Positions 29,223 through 40,179 of a stretch of 64,000 nt of DNA are shown one piece after another. A model generated the notes under the pieces. That model was not told where the DNA came from, made no database searches, and was given only the letters and a program-made list of their open reading frames with translations. Origin of the DNA: Klebsiella terrigena (GTDB taxonomy: Bacteria > Pseudomonadota > Gammaproteobacteria > Enterobacterales > Enterobacteriaceae); NCBI RefSeq assembly GCF_006539725.1, contig NZ_BJNO01000012.1, positions 62,001-126,000 of the forward strand, in the 5' to 3' direction. A program made the position numbers and the translations under genes. Numbering within the stretch: the stretch's first letter is position 1; every line of letters starts with the position of its first letter.

Positions 29223-30434
29223 ATGTCACAAATGAGCGCTCTTTTAATTATTCTTTTCATTCTTTATACAGGCGATGTTATTTCTACGCGGACAAAAGCC
29301 TGGGTTCCTTCCGTCTTTGTTTGTGCAGCGCTGTTTCTGGGCGGGTACTGGACTTTTTTCCCGGCGGATATTATCAGCCGGGCGGGAATCACCGCGCCCG
29401 TCGCCATCATGCTGATGTATCTTCTGATTACCAATATGGGAACCCTGCTGTCGCTGAAGGAGCTCATGCGCCAGTGGAAAACGGTGGTCGTTGCGCTGGC
29501 GGGTATCGCCGGGATAACGGTGGCCATCTTCGCGGTGAGCCTGCTGCTGTTTGATCGCAACACCGCGCTGGTTACCATCCCGCCGCTGGTCGGCGGGATC
29601 GTTTCATCATTGATTATGTCGCAAGGCGCAAGCAACGCCGGGCTGGTGGATCTGTCGGTGCTGGCGATTCTGATTTACGTGATGCAGGGATTCGCCGGCT
29701 ATCCCCTCACCGCCATCATGCTGCAACGCGAAGGAAAAGCGCTGCTTACGCGCTACCGCAGCGGCGAACATCATCCTGATAGCGCTGAAGATGAACGGAC
29801 CCTCCTCGCCTGCGGTGAAGAAATGATGCCGAGGTTGTTTAGCCGCATCCCCACAAGCTACAACAGTACCTATTTTAAATTCCTGCGCCTGGCGATAGTG
29901 GGCTGCCTGGCCTGGTTTGTCTCCGAGCTGGCAAAGCCCATAGTCAGCATCAGCCCGTTCGTACTGTGCCTGTTTTTTGGCGTGGTCTTTACTTCATTGG
30001 GCTTTCTTGAAAAACATACGCTGCAAAAAGCGAACGGCTTCGGCTTTGCCGTAATGGCATTGATGCTGTTTATCTTTGATACCTTGAACAAAGCCACGCC
30101 GGATATGCTGCTGCGCCTGCTTTTCCCGATGGCGGTGCTCATCGCCACGGCGGTTATCGGCATGTTCATCGTTTCCTGGGCCATAGGGAAAGCGCTCGGC
30201 GTCAGCGGCGCCATGTCATTCGCTATCTCCCTGACCGCGCTGTACGGCTTTCCGGCGGATTACATCATCACCAACGAAGCCATTAACTCTCTCACCCAGG
30301 ATGAAAAAGAACGCCAGATGCTGACTCAGCACATGCTGGGGCCAATGCTGGTCGGCGGGTTTATCTCCGTGACGATTGTTTCCGTCATCCTCGCCGGAAT
30401 ACTGGTGGGCTATCTGGTGCCGGCTGTGGGCTGA
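29223..30434 (+). CDS. Polytopic membrane protein, probable transporter
   Basis: A 403-residue, strongly hydrophobic protein with roughly ten to twelve membrane spans by eye, broken by a polar loop at about residues 178-212 (LTRYRSGEHHPDSAEDERTL). Pseudo-repeated glycine-rich segments (PPLVGGIVSSLIMSQGASNAG, and GALGVSG-like pieces in the second half) recall sodium-coupled carriers of the GltS/CitS type, but I do not recognise the exact family. It is followed 38 bp later by an M20 amidohydrolase, which suggests it imports that enzyme's substrate, perhaps an N-acyl or peptide-like compound. An in-frame ATG three codons later is also possible. It is absent from this position in E. coli K-12. 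Confidence 0.75.
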   Translation: MSQMSALLIILFILYTGDVISTRTKAWVPSVFVCAALFLGGYWTFFPADIISRAGITAPVAIMLMYLLITNMGTLLSLKELMRQWKTVVVALAGIAGITVAIFAVSLLLFDRNTALVTIPPLVGGIVSSLIMSQGASNAGLVDLSVLAILIYVMQGFAGYPLTAIMLQREGKALLTRYRSGEHHPDSAEDERTLLACGEEMMPRLFSRIPTSYNSTYFKFLRLAIVGCLAWFVSELAKPIVSISPFVLCLFFGVVFTSLGFLEKHTLQKANGFGFAVMALMLFIFDTLNKATPDMLLRLLFPMAVLIATAVIGMFIVSWAIGKALGVSGAMSFAISLTALYGFPADYIITNEAINSLTQDEKERQMLTQHMLGPMLVGGFISVTIVSVILAGILVGYLVPAVG

Positions 30435-30471
30435 ACGCTTTCATTTTCTACGTACCTATGGAGTCCGTTTT

Positions 30472-31656
30472 ATGATTAACCCCGCTATTACCGCCATCGT
30501 CGCCAGAGAAGAGCAGGCGACAATCGCCTTTCGTCGCGATCTCCACGCCCACCCGGAGCTGCCGTGGGAGGAACGGCGAACGACGGAGCGCGTCGTGGCG
30601 GAACTGGAGAGCATCGGCATCGCCTGCCGTCGTACCGTTCCGACCGGCGTCATTGCAGACATCACCGGCGGCAGGCCGGGCAAGACGGTCGCCCTGCGTG
30701 CCGATATGGATGCGCTGCCGGTGCAGGAGCTCAACGATCGGCTCAGCTATAAATCGCAAATCGCCGGGAAAATGCACGCCTGCGGGCATGATTCCCATAC
30801 CGCAATGCTGCTCACCGCCGCCCGTGCACTGTACGAGGTTCGCGAGCAGATGTCCGGTAACGTGCGTTTAATTTTTCAGCCCGCCGAGGAGATTGCCGAG
30901 GGGGCGAAGGCCATGATCGACCAGGGCGCGCTCGATAGCGTCGACAACATTTTTGGCATGCATATCTGGTCCGGTTCGCCTGCCGGTAAAATCTCCTGCA
31001 ACCTGGGGTCGTCGTTTGCCTCCGCGGATTTACTCAAAGTCACTTTTCGCGGCCGCGGCGGTCACGGCTCAATGCCGGAGGCCTGCATCGATGCGGCAGT
31101 CGTCGCCTCCGCCTTCGTGATGAATTTGCAGGCTATCGTGGCGCGTGAAACTTCGCCGCTGGAATCCGCGGTGGTCTCAATCGGCCGAATGGATGTCGGC
31201 ACCCGGTTCAACGTGATTGCCGAAAATGCCGTTCTTGACGGCACCGTGCGCTGTTTCAGCATTGAAACCCGCCAGCGCCTGGAGGCCGCAATAGCGCGCT
31301 ATGCGCAGCATACCGCGGCGATGTATGGTGCCACCGTTGCCGTCGACTACTGCTACGGCACGCCACCGGTAATTAACGAAGAGCGCAGCGCACGGCTGGC
31401 GCAATCGGTGATCCGCGAGGCCTTCGGCGACGACGCGCTATTCAGCGAAAAGCCAACGACCGGCGGAGAGGATTTCAGCTTTTATATGCAGGACATCCCC
31501 GGCTGTTTTGCCCTGCTCGGCTCCGGCAATAAAGAGAAAGGGAGCGACTACGCCCACCATCACGGATGCTTCAATATTGATGAGCAGGTTATGAATACCG
31601 GCGCCGGGCTGTACGCCCAGTACGCCTGGCGCTATCTGCATCAAAACCGCTTCTGA
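30472..31656 (+). CDS. M20D-family amidohydrolase
   Basis: A 394-residue dinuclear metal hydrolase of the hippurate / N-acyl-amino-acid hydrolase group. Conserved pieces include FRRDLHAHPELPWEE, RADMDALPV, the metal-binding MHACGHDSHTAMLL, QPAEEIAEGA with the catalytic Glu pair, and TGGEDFSFYMQ near the C-terminus; the lid domain is in the middle (about residues 180-290). The start at 30472 has GGAG nine bases before it. The longer reading from 30376 would run into the upstream transporter gene and adds 32 unlikely residues. Together with that transporter it looks like a two-gene scavenging unit. The true substrate is unknown. Confidence 0.88.
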   Translation: MINPAITAIVAREEQATIAFRRDLHAHPELPWEERRTTERVVAELESIGIACRRTVPTGVIADITGGRPGKTVALRADMDALPVQELNDRLSYKSQIAGKMHACGHDSHTAMLLTAARALYEVREQMSGNVRLIFQPAEEIAEGAKAMIDQGALDSVDNIFGMHIWSGSPAGKISCNLGSSFASADLLKVTFRGRGGHGSMPEACIDAAVVASAFVMNLQAIVARETSPLESAVVSIGRMDVGTRFNVIAENAVLDGTVRCFSIETRQRLEAAIARYAQHTAAMYGATVAVDYCYGTPPVINEERSARLAQSVIREAFGDDALFSEKPTTGGEDFSFYMQDIPGCFALLGSGNKEKGSDYAHHHGCFNIDEQVMNTGAGLYAQYAWRYLHQNRF

Positions 31657-31664
31657 TCGTTTCT

Positions 31665-31682
31665 CCCCGGCGTGCGCCGGGG
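31665..31682 (+). terminator. Palindromic hairpin after the amidohydrolase gene
   Basis: CCCCGGCG-TG-CGCCGGGG is a perfect 8-bp stem starting 9 bp after the stop codon. No T run follows, so it may serve as an mRNA 3' stabiliser or weak terminator. Confidence 0.5.
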
Positions 31683-31738
31683 ACATATCACATTACGATA
31701 TCTATTACGTGAAAATGCCTTGTCGGTAAGGGCAAAAA

Positions 31739-31764
31739 CATCAACAATCTATCTATTGTTGATG
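31739..31764. promoter_or_regulatory. Perfect inverted repeat just before sseA
   Basis: Arms CATCAACAAT and ATTGTTGATG (10 bp, perfect) are separated by six bases and end 14 bp before the sseA ATG. It could be a dimeric repressor site or an RNA hairpin next to the ribosome site. No regulator is obvious from the sequence. Confidence 0.5.
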
Positions 31765-31778
31765 ACACGGAGAGAGCC

Positions 31779-32627
31779 ATGTCCACTTCGTTTTTTGTCG
31801 CCGCCGACTGGCTGGCAGAACATATTGATGACCCGGAAATCCAGATTATCGATGCCCGAATGGCGCCAGCAGGTCAGGAATCCCTGCGTGATATGGATGC
31901 GGAATATCGCGCGGGCCATATTCCCAACGCCGTCTTTTTCGATATTGAAGCCCTATCCGATCGCACCAGCCCGCTGCCGCATATGATGCCGCGGGCGGAA
32001 GCCTTCGCCGTGGCGATGCGCGAGCTGGGCGTCAGCAGCGATAAGCATCTGGTGGTTTACGATGAGGGCAACCTCTTCTCGGCGCCGCGCGCCTGGTGGA
32101 TGCTGCGGACCTTCGGGGTTGAAAACGTCTCTATTCTCGCCGGCGGGCTGGCCGGCTGGCGGCGCGATGAGCTGCCGCTGGAGCAGGACGAGCCGCAGCT
32201 GCCGGAGGGCGAATTCGACGGCCGCTTCGATCCGCTGGTGGTTAAGCGGCTGACCGACGTGCTGCTGGTGAGCCATGAAGGATCGGCCCAGATCGTCGAC
32301 GCGCGTCCGGCCGGGCGCTTTAACGGTCTCGTCGATGAGCCGCGTCCTGGCCTGCGCCGGGGGCATATTCCCGGGGCGCTGAACGTTCCGTGGACCGAGC
32401 TGGTGATTAACGGCGAGCTGAAAACTATCGACGAGCTGAACGATATTTTCCTGCGCCAGGGCGTAGACTTCGAGCGGCCGATTATCGCCAGCTGCGGATC
32501 CGGCGTCACGGCGGCGGTGGTGGTGCTGGCGCTGACAACGCTGGGCGTTAACGGCGTCAGCCTGTACGACGGTTCGTGGAGCGAATGGGGCGCCCGCGCC
32601 GATTTGCCGATAGAGCCGGCGCACTAA
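31779..32627 (+). CDS. sseA: 3-mercaptopyruvate sulfurtransferase
   Basis: A 282-residue cytoplasmic enzyme with two rhodanese domains. The C-terminal one holds the catalytic cysteine in IIASCGSGVTAAVVVLAL (about Cys239); the loop CGSGVT is the mercaptopyruvate sulfurtransferase form rather than the CRKGVT type of thiosulfate sulfurtransferase. The linker RPAGRFNGLVDEPRPGLRRG-like region is conserved. It transfers sulfur from 3-mercaptopyruvate to thiols or cyanide and can contribute H2S. It converges on sseB, with a hairpin between the two stops. Confidence 0.96.
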   Translation: MSTSFFVAADWLAEHIDDPEIQIIDARMAPAGQESLRDMDAEYRAGHIPNAVFFDIEALSDRTSPLPHMMPRAEAFAVAMRELGVSSDKHLVVYDEGNLFSAPRAWWMLRTFGVENVSILAGGLAGWRRDELPLEQDEPQLPEGEFDGRFDPLVVKRLTDVLLVSHEGSAQIVDARPAGRFNGLVDEPRPGLRRGHIPGALNVPWTELVINGELKTIDELNDIFLRQGVDFERPIIASCGSGVTAAVVVLALTTLGVNGVSLYDGSWSEWGARADLPIEPAH

Positions 32628-32632
32628 AACAG

Positions 32633-32654
32633 CGGCGGGGTTAGCGCCCCGCCG
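32633..32654. terminator. Bidirectional hairpin between sseA and sseB
   Basis: Arms CGGCGGGG and CCCCGCCG with a 6-base loop fill the 30-bp gap between the convergent stops. There is an A/T-poor flank on both sides, so it may act as a shared, imperfect terminator. Confidence 0.6.
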
Positions 32655-32657
32655 TCA

Positions 32658-33434
32658 TCAGATAATGCGGTTTTGCTTGAAATCACGCAGGAAGCTGCCC
32701 CAGCGCTTTTCATAGAATGGCGTGATATGGGCAATCATAAAGTGGCTGATACCCTTCTCCCCTTCGACCACCTGGCAAATATCGATCGGCTCATCGCCGG
32801 GCTGGGTGTCGGTTGCCACGCTGCCGGTCGCCTGGATTATCTCTTCGATATCCCCCTCGGCCTCAATGCCGATCAGCAGGTTCGCCGGCGCGTCCGCGCT
32901 ATCTTTGATCGAGCACAGAAACGCCCGCTTCACGGTTTTCAGGGATTTAAATAGCGTGGTCAGCGAATCCACCATCTGCGCCGGCGGCTCGGCCACCTCA
33001 GAGAGCAGCAGCAACTCCCCGCCTTCCAGCACGGTTTGCGTGCTCAGCGGACCGCCCTCTTCACCCAGCAGATGCTTGATTTCGTTCGGCGTGAACTCTT
33101 TTCCGGCCGGCAGTTTGGCGTTGAGGAACAGCGTCTCGCCCAGGGTCATCGCCATCAGCGTACGCGCCGGCATCGCGACAAAAGACTGCTCGTCTTCGAC
33201 CGCCTGCTGCAGGGCCTCCAGCGAGGTAAAAAAGGGAATGACCGAGGCGCCATCGTCTTTTTCCCAGTGCTGCAGGTCGACGGCACTCTCTTCCACAACC
33301 TGTTCACCTTCCGCCGCCGCGCCGGGTACCCAGACGGTGGACTCCAGCAGCGTACGGAAAAAAGCCGGGCGATGGCCGGGCTCAATCGCCGCCTTTTCCA
33401 GCAGCGTTTCTAATTCATTTTTAGTTTCGGACAT
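32658..33434 (-). CDS. sseB: Enhanced serine sensitivity protein SseB
   Basis: A 258-residue soluble protein, the same length as E. coli SseB, which alters serine tolerance by an unknown route when overproduced. It has the SseB N-terminal domain (about residues 10-125, RPAFFRTLLESTVWVPG and WEKDDGASVIPFFTS) and C-terminal domain (about 140-255), ending GSFLRDFKQNRII. I use the ATG ending at 33434 (MSETKNELETLLEKA); a start at 33512 would add 26 non-homologous residues over a GC-rich hairpin region. It follows pepB by 81 bp. Confidence 0.95.
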   Translation of the reverse strand: MSETKNELETLLEKAAIEPGHRPAFFRTLLESTVWVPGAAAEGEQVVEESAVDLQHWEKDDGASVIPFFTSLEALQQAVEDEQSFVAMPARTLMAMTLGETLFLNAKLPAGKEFTPNEIKHLLGEEGGPLSTQTVLEGGELLLLSEVAEPPAQMVDSLTTLFKSLKTVKRAFLCSIKDSADAPANLLIGIEAEGDIEEIIQATGSVATDTQPGDEPIDICQVVEGEKGISHFMIAHITPFYEKRWGSFLRDFKQNRII

Positions 33435-33490
33435 GGCTCTCACAACATCAGAATCAGCAATTCCCGGCCGCGGGCCGGGGTGAGACAATT

Positions 33491-33508
33491 CGGGGCGCCA
33501 GCGCCCCG
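33491..33508 (-). terminator. Hairpin after pepB
   Basis: CGGGGCGC-CA-GCGCCCCG is a perfect 8-bp stem located 8 bp after the pepB stop on the minus strand. It is followed by only two T residues, so it may terminate poorly or protect the 3' end, letting some messages reach sseB. Confidence 0.55.
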
Positions 33509-33515
33509 CCATTTT

Positions 33516-34802
33516 TTACTCTGCGGTTAACAGATTGGCAATCGTGCGTACGCCGAGCCCCGTCGCGCCGGCCGACCACTGCTCAACGGCGGATTTACGG
33601 TAGGTTGCGGAGCAGTCGATATGCAGCCAGCCCTGATGATAGTTCTCAACGAAATGGGACAGGAACCCTGCCGCCGTGCTCGCGCCCGCCGGATAGGCGG
33701 CGCTGCCGGTGTTGTTCAGCTCGGCGAAGTTCGACGGCAGCTGGCCGCGGTGGAACTCCGCCAGCGGCAGGCGCCAGAAGGCTTCGTTTTCCGCCTGCGC
33801 GCTCGCCAGCAGGCGAGACGCCAGCGCGTCGTCGAAGCTGAACAGCGCGTGGTAGTCGTTGCCCAGGGCGGTTTTCGCCGCGCCGGTCAGCGTCGCCGCG
33901 TCGATAATCAGCTCCGGCTTCTGCGCAGAGGCATCGATCAGGCCATCCGCCAGCACCAGGCGGCCTTCGGCGTCGGTGTTCATAATTTCTACGGTTTTAC
34001 CGTTACGGTAGCGAATGATATCGCCCAGCTTGAAGGCGTTGCCGCTAATCAGGTTGTCGGCGCAGCACAGATAGAGCTTCACGCGCTTATTCAGACCGCG
34101 GGTAATCGCAAACGCCAGCGCGCCGGTCACCGTGGCCGCGCCGCCCATGTCGGACTTCATCGAATCCATAAACGCGCTCTGCTTGATGCTGTAGCCGCCG
34201 GAATCGAAGGTGATGCCTTTCCCCACCAGGCAGGCGTAAACCGGCGCGTCTTTATCGCCGGTTGGGTTGTAGTCCAGCGCCAGCAGAACCGGCGGGCGCT
34301 CGGAGCCGCGTCCGACGGTGTGCAGGCCAAGGTAGTTCTGCTCGCGCAGGTCTTCGCCTTTGGTGATGCGGTAAGCGACGTTATCGCAGCCAACGCCGCA
34401 CAGCAGGTCGACCGCGCGCTGGGCCAACTGCTCCGGGCCGAGCTCTTCCGCCGGGGCGTTAATGGTGTCACGCACCCAGTCAATAATAGCCAGACGGCTA
34501 TCCAGCTCGCGCTTTTGCGCTTCGTCCAGCGCCGGCCACTCAACCTGGCGGCTGCCTTTCGGCCCTTTATAACCCGCCCAGAACGCCCACGCGCGGTCGG
34601 TATTCCAACCTTCGCCGTCGAGCGCAACGTGCCTGATACCCATGCCGTCAACTTTACGCGCCGCGCGCTGAATCAGGCCCAGGTCGTCTTTACCGTTGAG
34701 ATGCAGGGTGATGCCGTCGTTGTTAATGCTGTAAGCCGCTTTTTCTCCCCAGCGCGCGTCGGCTGGCTGAACGGTAAGCGTAATTTTCATAGCTTCGGTC
34801 AT
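33516..34802 (-). CDS. pepB: Peptidase B (M17 leucyl aminopeptidase family)
   Basis: A 428-residue broad-specificity aminopeptidase that forms hexamers. The dizinc/manganese M17 catalytic domain is C-terminal: [13 protein letters not shown] gives metal ligands, SDMGGAATV follows, and the family signature is [14 protein letters not shown] (about residues 280-293). The start is the ATG ending at 34802 ([10 protein letters not shown]), with AGGA about nine bases before it; the start at 34832 would add ten residues not present in E. coli. A structured intergenic repeat lies between it and iscX. Confidence 0.97.
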   Translation of the reverse strand: MTEAMKITLTVQPADARWGEKAAYSINNDGITLHLNGKDDLGLIQRAARKVDGMGIRHVALDGEGWNTDRAWAFWAGYKGPKGSRQVEWPALDEAQKRELDSRLAIIDWVRDTINAPAEELGPEQLAQRAVDLLCGVGCDNVAYRITKGEDLREQNYLGLHTVGRGSERPPVLLALDYNPTGDKDAPVYACLVGKGITFDSGGYSIKQSAFMDSMKSDMGGAATVTGALAFAITRGLNKRVKLYLCCADNLISGNAFKLGDIIRYRNGKTVEIMNTDAEGRLVLADGLIDASAQKPELIIDAATLTGAAKTALGNDYHALFSFDDALASRLLASAQAENEAFWRLPLAEFHRGQLPSNFAELNNTGSAAYPAGASTAAGFLSHFVENYHQGWLHIDCSATYRKSAVEQWSAGATGLGVRTIANLLTAE

Positions 34803-34871
34803 TTTATTCATCCTTATTAGCAAACGGGCCACCCTATGGCAGCCCGTTAAAATTTTCCGCTAAATGATTCG

Positions 34872-34962
34872 CGTTGCAGGAAGGCGGCAAGTAAGCAAAT
34901 CCCCTGGAGCGTAGATAACTATGCGATTGGGGTGAGCGAACGCGGCCAACGCATCTGCAACG
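34872..34962. repeat. Structured intergenic repeat, copy B
   Basis: This is the second copy of the element found after ndk. The outer arms CGTTGCAG and CTGCAACG (34872-34879 and 34955-34962) pair perfectly over 8 bp. The inner hairpin GCGTAG-ATAA-CTATGC lies at 34909-34924 and CCCC/GGGG brackets it. The outer arms differ from copy A yet still pair, which suggests selection on the RNA or DNA fold. It lies between iscX and pepB. Confidence 0.78.
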
Positions 34963-34980
34963 TGGAGCATGACGCGAAAA

Positions 34981-35181
34981 TTATTCTGCTTCGTCTAACC
35001 AGACTAGCAGAATTGCCTCCAGAATTTTTTCATTGGATGCGTTTGGATCGTCATTAAACTCTTCCAGCTCGCAAATCCACTGATGCAAATCGGTGAAGCG
35101 AACGGTTTTCGGGTCGAGATCCGGGAAGGCGTCATACAGCGCTTCGCCAATTTCACGACTGTCGGTCCATTTCAGTGCCAT
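34981..35181 (-). CDS. iscX: IscX, Fe-S assembly adaptor
   Basis: A 66-residue acidic protein ([20 protein letters not shown] to LVWLDEAE), identical in length to E. coli IscX. It binds IscS and iron and tunes the rate of cluster assembly, competing with frataxin CyaY. It is the last gene of the isc operon, one base after fdx. Confidence 0.97.
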   Translation of the reverse strand: MALKWTDSREIGEALYDAFPDLDPKTVRFTDLHQWICELEEFNDDPNASNEKILEAILLVWLDEAE

Positions 35182-35182
35182 A

Positions 35183-35518
35183 TTAATGCTCGCGTGCGTG
35201 GTTGATGGTGTAGCGCGGAATTTCGACGACCAGATCGTCGGCGGTCACGCGCGCCTGGCAGCTCAGACGGCTGTCGGGTTCCAGCCCCCAGGCCTTATCC
35301 AGCATATCGTCTTCATCTTCGGTACTTTCGGCCAGCGAGTCAAAACCTTCACGCACGATGCAGTGGCAGGTGGTGCAGGCACAGGATTTTTCACAGGCGT
35401 GTTCAATCTCAATACCGCTACGCAGCGCGGCATCAAGAATGGTCTCACCGATCTCAGCTTCCACAACTACGCCATCCGGGCACAGGTCCTGGTGGGGTAG
35501 AAAAACGATCTTTGGCAT
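35183..35518 (-). CDS. fdx: [2Fe-2S] ferredoxin of the Isc system
   Basis: A 111-residue adrenodoxin-type ferredoxin. The four cluster cysteines are in [11 protein letters not shown] (three ligands, about 42, 48 and 51) and RLSCQAR (about 87). It supplies electrons for cluster assembly on IscU. It starts one base after the hscA stop and ends one base before iscX, so translation is probably coupled. Confidence 0.97.
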   Translation of the reverse strand: MPKIVFLPHQDLCPDGVVVEAEIGETILDAALRSGIEIEHACEKSCACTTCHCIVREGFDSLAESTEDEDDMLDKAWGLEPDSRLSCQARVTADDLVVEIPRYTINHAREH

Positions 35519-35519
35519 A

Positions 35520-37370
<1,851 letters not shown>

Positions 37371-37445
37371 AATTGCTTCCGAATATTAATTTACTCGTCA
37401 TAATCTGTGTTGCAGCTACGTTGGCTGCATGGCGACCCGAACAGG

Positions 37446-37961
37446 TTAGAGTGAAAAAAACTTTTCTTCGAGTTGTTCTGCAACATTCTGAAGTTTATCG
37501 AGAAAACGCAGCTTACGCACGGTATCCGCCGCTGTCTCCCACGCTTCGCTGTCTAACTGCTCAACGACCTGCCGCTGACGAACGTCGTACATCCCCTTCA
37601 CGCGCTGAATAAACGCGGTCAAACGCGCTTCATCCTGCGATTTTTCGATCTCATCCAGCTCTTCGCGCAGCTCCAGCTGCTCCATCAGGAACGCGGTGTC
37701 GCGCACGGTGTGCTGTTCGCTGGCTAAATCGAAGCCGTGAAGCGAAAGGATATATTCGGCGCGGGTCAGCGGATGACGCAGCGTTTGCCAGGCCTGATTA
37801 ATCGTCGCGGAGTGCTGCACGGAGGCGAGCTGTTCGGCGGCGCTGGCGCTGGCGAACCGGTCGGGGTGATACTGGCGCTGTAAATCCTGGTACCGGACAG
37901 CCAGCTGTTCTTGCGAAAGGGTATAACTGACCGGTAACCCGAAGAGGGCAAAATAGTCCAT
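37446..37961 (-). CDS. hscB: Fe-S assembly J-domain co-chaperone HscB
   Basis: A 171-residue protein with an N-terminal J domain containing the HPD tripeptide ([10 protein letters not shown], about residues 31-33) and a C-terminal three-helix bundle that binds IscU. The start is the ATG ending at 37961 ([10 protein letters not shown]), with GAGG five bases before it; the longer reading from 37991 overlaps the upstream hairpin. Confidence 0.97.
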   Translation of the reverse strand: MDYFALFGLPVSYTLSQEQLAVRYQDLQRQYHPDRFASASAAEQLASVQHSATINQAWQTLRHPLTRAEYILSLHGFDLASEQHTVRDTAFLMEQLELREELDEIEKSQDEARLTAFIQRVKGMYDVRQRQVVEQLDSEAWETAADTVRKLRFLDKLQNVAEQLEEKFFSL

Positions 37962-37990
37962 AGTAACCTCAGGGTTAACGAGATAAAGCA

Positions 37991-38021
37991 AACCCCACGC
38001 ACGGTACTCCGCAGTGGGGTT
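37991..38021 (-). terminator. Attenuator-like hairpin between iscA and hscB
   Basis: Arms AACCCCAC and GTGGGGTT enclose a 15-base loop in the 182-bp gap between iscA and hscB, just before the hscB ribosome site. The minus-strand tail (TGCTTTATC) is only weakly T-rich. It may split iscRSUA from hscBA-fdx-iscX expression. Confidence 0.55.
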
Positions 38022-38143
38022 ATATATCCGCGCCTCTCAGGTCGCATCTTAACCGGCGGCGTTCGCCTACTGTCGTAAGCGTATCGGGAAACGCCCGCCT
38101 GCCGCCGCGATGCTGCGCCGAAATTCAGCGGATATAGTGCAGA

Positions 38144-38467
38144 TTACACGTTGAAGCTTTCGCCGCAGCCGCACTCATCTTTGATGTTCGGGTTCGTAAA
38201 CTTAAACCCTTCATTCAGGCCTTCTTTAACAAAGTCCAGCTGAGTGCCGTCGAGGAACTGCAGGCTTTTGCCGTCGATCACTACCTTGACGCCTTTATCT
38301 TCAAACACGGTGTCTTCTGCCGCCGGCTCGTCAACAAATTCCAGCACGTAGGCCATACCTGAACATCCGGAGGTGCGAACACCTAAGCGCAGGCCAAAGC
38401 CTTTGCCGCGGTTGGCCAGGAAGGTATTCACTCGCGACGCTGCGCTGTCGCTAAGAGTAATCGACAT
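38144..38467 (-). CDS. iscA: A-type Fe-S carrier IscA
   Basis: A 107-residue carrier that receives clusters and passes them to apo-enzymes. The three conserved cysteines are in [12 protein letters not shown] (about Cys35) and ECGCGESF (about 99 and 101). It lies 15 bp after iscU. Confidence 0.98.
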   Translation of the reverse strand: MSITLSDSAASRVNTFLANRGKGFGLRLGVRTSGCSGMAYVLEFVDEPAAEDTVFEDKGVKVVIDGKSLQFLDGTQLDFVKEGLNEGFKFTNPNIKDECGCGESFNV

Positions 38468-38482
38468 ACAATAACCTCTTAA

Positions 38483-38869
38483 TTATTTCGCTTCACGTTT
38501 GCTTTTGTAATCCGCAATCGCGGCTTTAATCGCGTCTTCCGCCAGGATAGAGCAGTGGATTTTTACCGGCGGCAGTTCGAGTTCATCGGCGATATCGGTG
38601 TTCTTGATAGCCTGAGCTTCGTCCAGAGACTTGCCCTTCACCCACTCGGTGACCAGGGAGCTGGAGGCGATAGCGGAACCGCAGCCGTAGGTCTTGAAGC
38701 GCGCGTCTTCAATGATACCTTCATTGTTGACTTTGATCTGCAGCTTCATAACGTCGCCGCACGCCGGCGCGCCGACCATGCCACTACCGACGGAGTCGTC
38801 GCTGTTGTCAAAAGAGCCAACGTTGCGCGGATTCTCGTAATGATCGATAACTTTTTCGCTGTATGCCAT
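38483..38869 (-). CDS. iscU: Fe-S scaffold protein IscU
   Basis: A 128-residue scaffold on which [2Fe-2S] clusters are built. The ligands are visible: APACGDVM (Cys37, Asp39), TYGCGSAIASSS (Cys63), and LPPVKIHCSI (Cys106), which also holds the HscA-binding motif LPPVK. It lies 26 bp after iscS. Confidence 0.98.
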   Translation of the reverse strand: MAYSEKVIDHYENPRNVGSFDNSDDSVGSGMVGAPACGDVMKLQIKVNNEGIIEDARFKTYGCGSAIASSSLVTEWVKGKSLDEAQAIKNTDIADELELPPVKIHCSILAEDAIKAAIADYKSKREAK

Positions 38870-38895
38870 GATTAATTCTCCTTAATGCCTACCGA

Positions 38896-40110
38896 TTAAT
38901 GATGTGACCATTCAATGCTGTTCAGATCCACGCCCTGCTTGAACATTTCCCACAGCGGAGAAAGATCGCGCAGACGACCAATGGAGTTGCGAACCAGGTT
39001 GATGGTGTAGTCAATCTCTTCTTCGGTAGTAAAACGACCTAAAGAGAAACGGATAGAACTGTGTGCCAGTTCATCAGTCATGCCCAGCGCGCGGAGCACG
39101 TAGGATGGCTCGAGGCTCGCTGAGGTACAAGCGGAACCGGAGGAAACGGCCAGGTCTTTCAGTGCCATAATCAGCGATTCGCCTTCAACATAGTTGAAGC
39201 TGACGTTGAGAATGTTCGGCGCGCCCTGCGCGAGGTCACCGTTGAGGTAAACCTCTTCCATATCTTTTACGCCTTCCCACAGACGGTTACGCAGACCGCG
39301 CAGGCGCGCCATCTCGGTTTCCATCTCTTCTTTCGCGATACGGTAAGCTTCACCCATACCGACGATCTGGTGGACAGGCAGAGTGCCTGAACGCATGCCG
39401 CGCTCGTGACCGCCGCCGTGCATCTGCGCTTCAATACGAATACGCGGTTTGCGACGGACGTACAGCGCGCCAATGCCTTTCGGGCCATAAATTTTGTGAC
39501 CGGAGAAGGACATCAGGTCAACTTTCAGCTGGCTCAGGTCGATAGGCAGTTTGCCCACGCTCTGGGTGGCGTCAACGTGATAAATGATACCGCGTGCGCG
39601 GCACATTTCGCCGATGGTAGCGATGTCCTGCACCACGCCGATTTCGTTGTTCACGTGCATGATGGAAACCACGATGGTGTCATCACGCATGGCCGCTTCC
39701 AGCTCTTTCAGATCGATAATACCGTTGCGCTGAGGCGCAAGGTAGGTTATCTCGAAGCCTTCACGCTCCAGCTGACGACAGGTGTCCAGCACGGCTTTGT
39801 GCTCGGTTTTGCTGGTGATAATGTGCTTGCCTTTTTTCTGATAAAAGTTGGCTGCACCTTTGATCGCCAGGTTGTCGGATTCCGTTGCGCCTGAGGTAAA
39901 GACGATTTCGCGCGGGTCAGCACCGACCAGCTCGGCAATCTGATTACGGGCGATATCTACCGCCTCTTCAGCCTGCCAGCCAAAACGGTGTGAACGAGAG
40001 GCCGGGTTACCAAAGGTCCCGTCCAGGGTCAGAAACTGCATCATTTTCTCGGCAACACGCGGGTCCACCGGCGTTGTTGCGGAGTAATCGAGATAAATCG
40101 GTAATTTCAT
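38896..40110 (-). CDS. iscS: Cysteine desulfurase IscS
   Basis: A 404-residue PLP enzyme that takes sulfur from cysteine for clusters, thiolated tRNA, thiamine and molybdopterin. The PLP lysine is in [12 protein letters not shown] (about 206), and the persulfide-forming cysteine is in [14 protein letters not shown] (about 328). The length equals E. coli IscS. It follows iscR after 173 bp that hold a stem-loop. Confidence 0.98.
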   Translation of the reverse strand: MKLPIYLDYSATTPVDPRVAEKMMQFLTLDGTFGNPASRSHRFGWQAEEAVDIARNQIAELVGADPREIVFTSGATESDNLAIKGAANFYQKKGKHIITSKTEHKAVLDTCRQLEREGFEITYLAPQRNGIIDLKELEAAMRDDTIVVSIMHVNNEIGVVQDIATIGEMCRARGIIYHVDATQSVGKLPIDLSQLKVDLMSFSGHKIYGPKGIGALYVRRKPRIRIEAQMHGGGHERGMRSGTLPVHQIVGMGEAYRIAKEEMETEMARLRGLRNRLWEGVKDMEEVYLNGDLAQGAPNILNVSFNYVEGESLIMALKDLAVSSGSACTSASLEPSYVLRALGMTDELAHSSIRFSLGRFTTEEEIDYTINLVRNSIGRLRDLSPLWEMFKQGVDLNSIEWSHH

Positions 40111-40179
40111 TGCTCTTTAACTCCGTACATCACTCAATGCAAGGAACCAGGCGGCCGGCTTGATGTACGACCGGGTATA

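Noticed and set aside
28725-29260. Minus-strand ORFs of 71 and 96 codons in the yfhM-transporter gap
   Set aside because: No ribosome site, domain or plausible signal sequence; the region looks regulatory. They are kept only as a note within the non-coding entry.
33621-34820. 399-codon plus-strand ORF opposite pepB
   Set aside because: Antisense shadow; composition dominated by Ala, Arg, Gln and Val with no family likeness.
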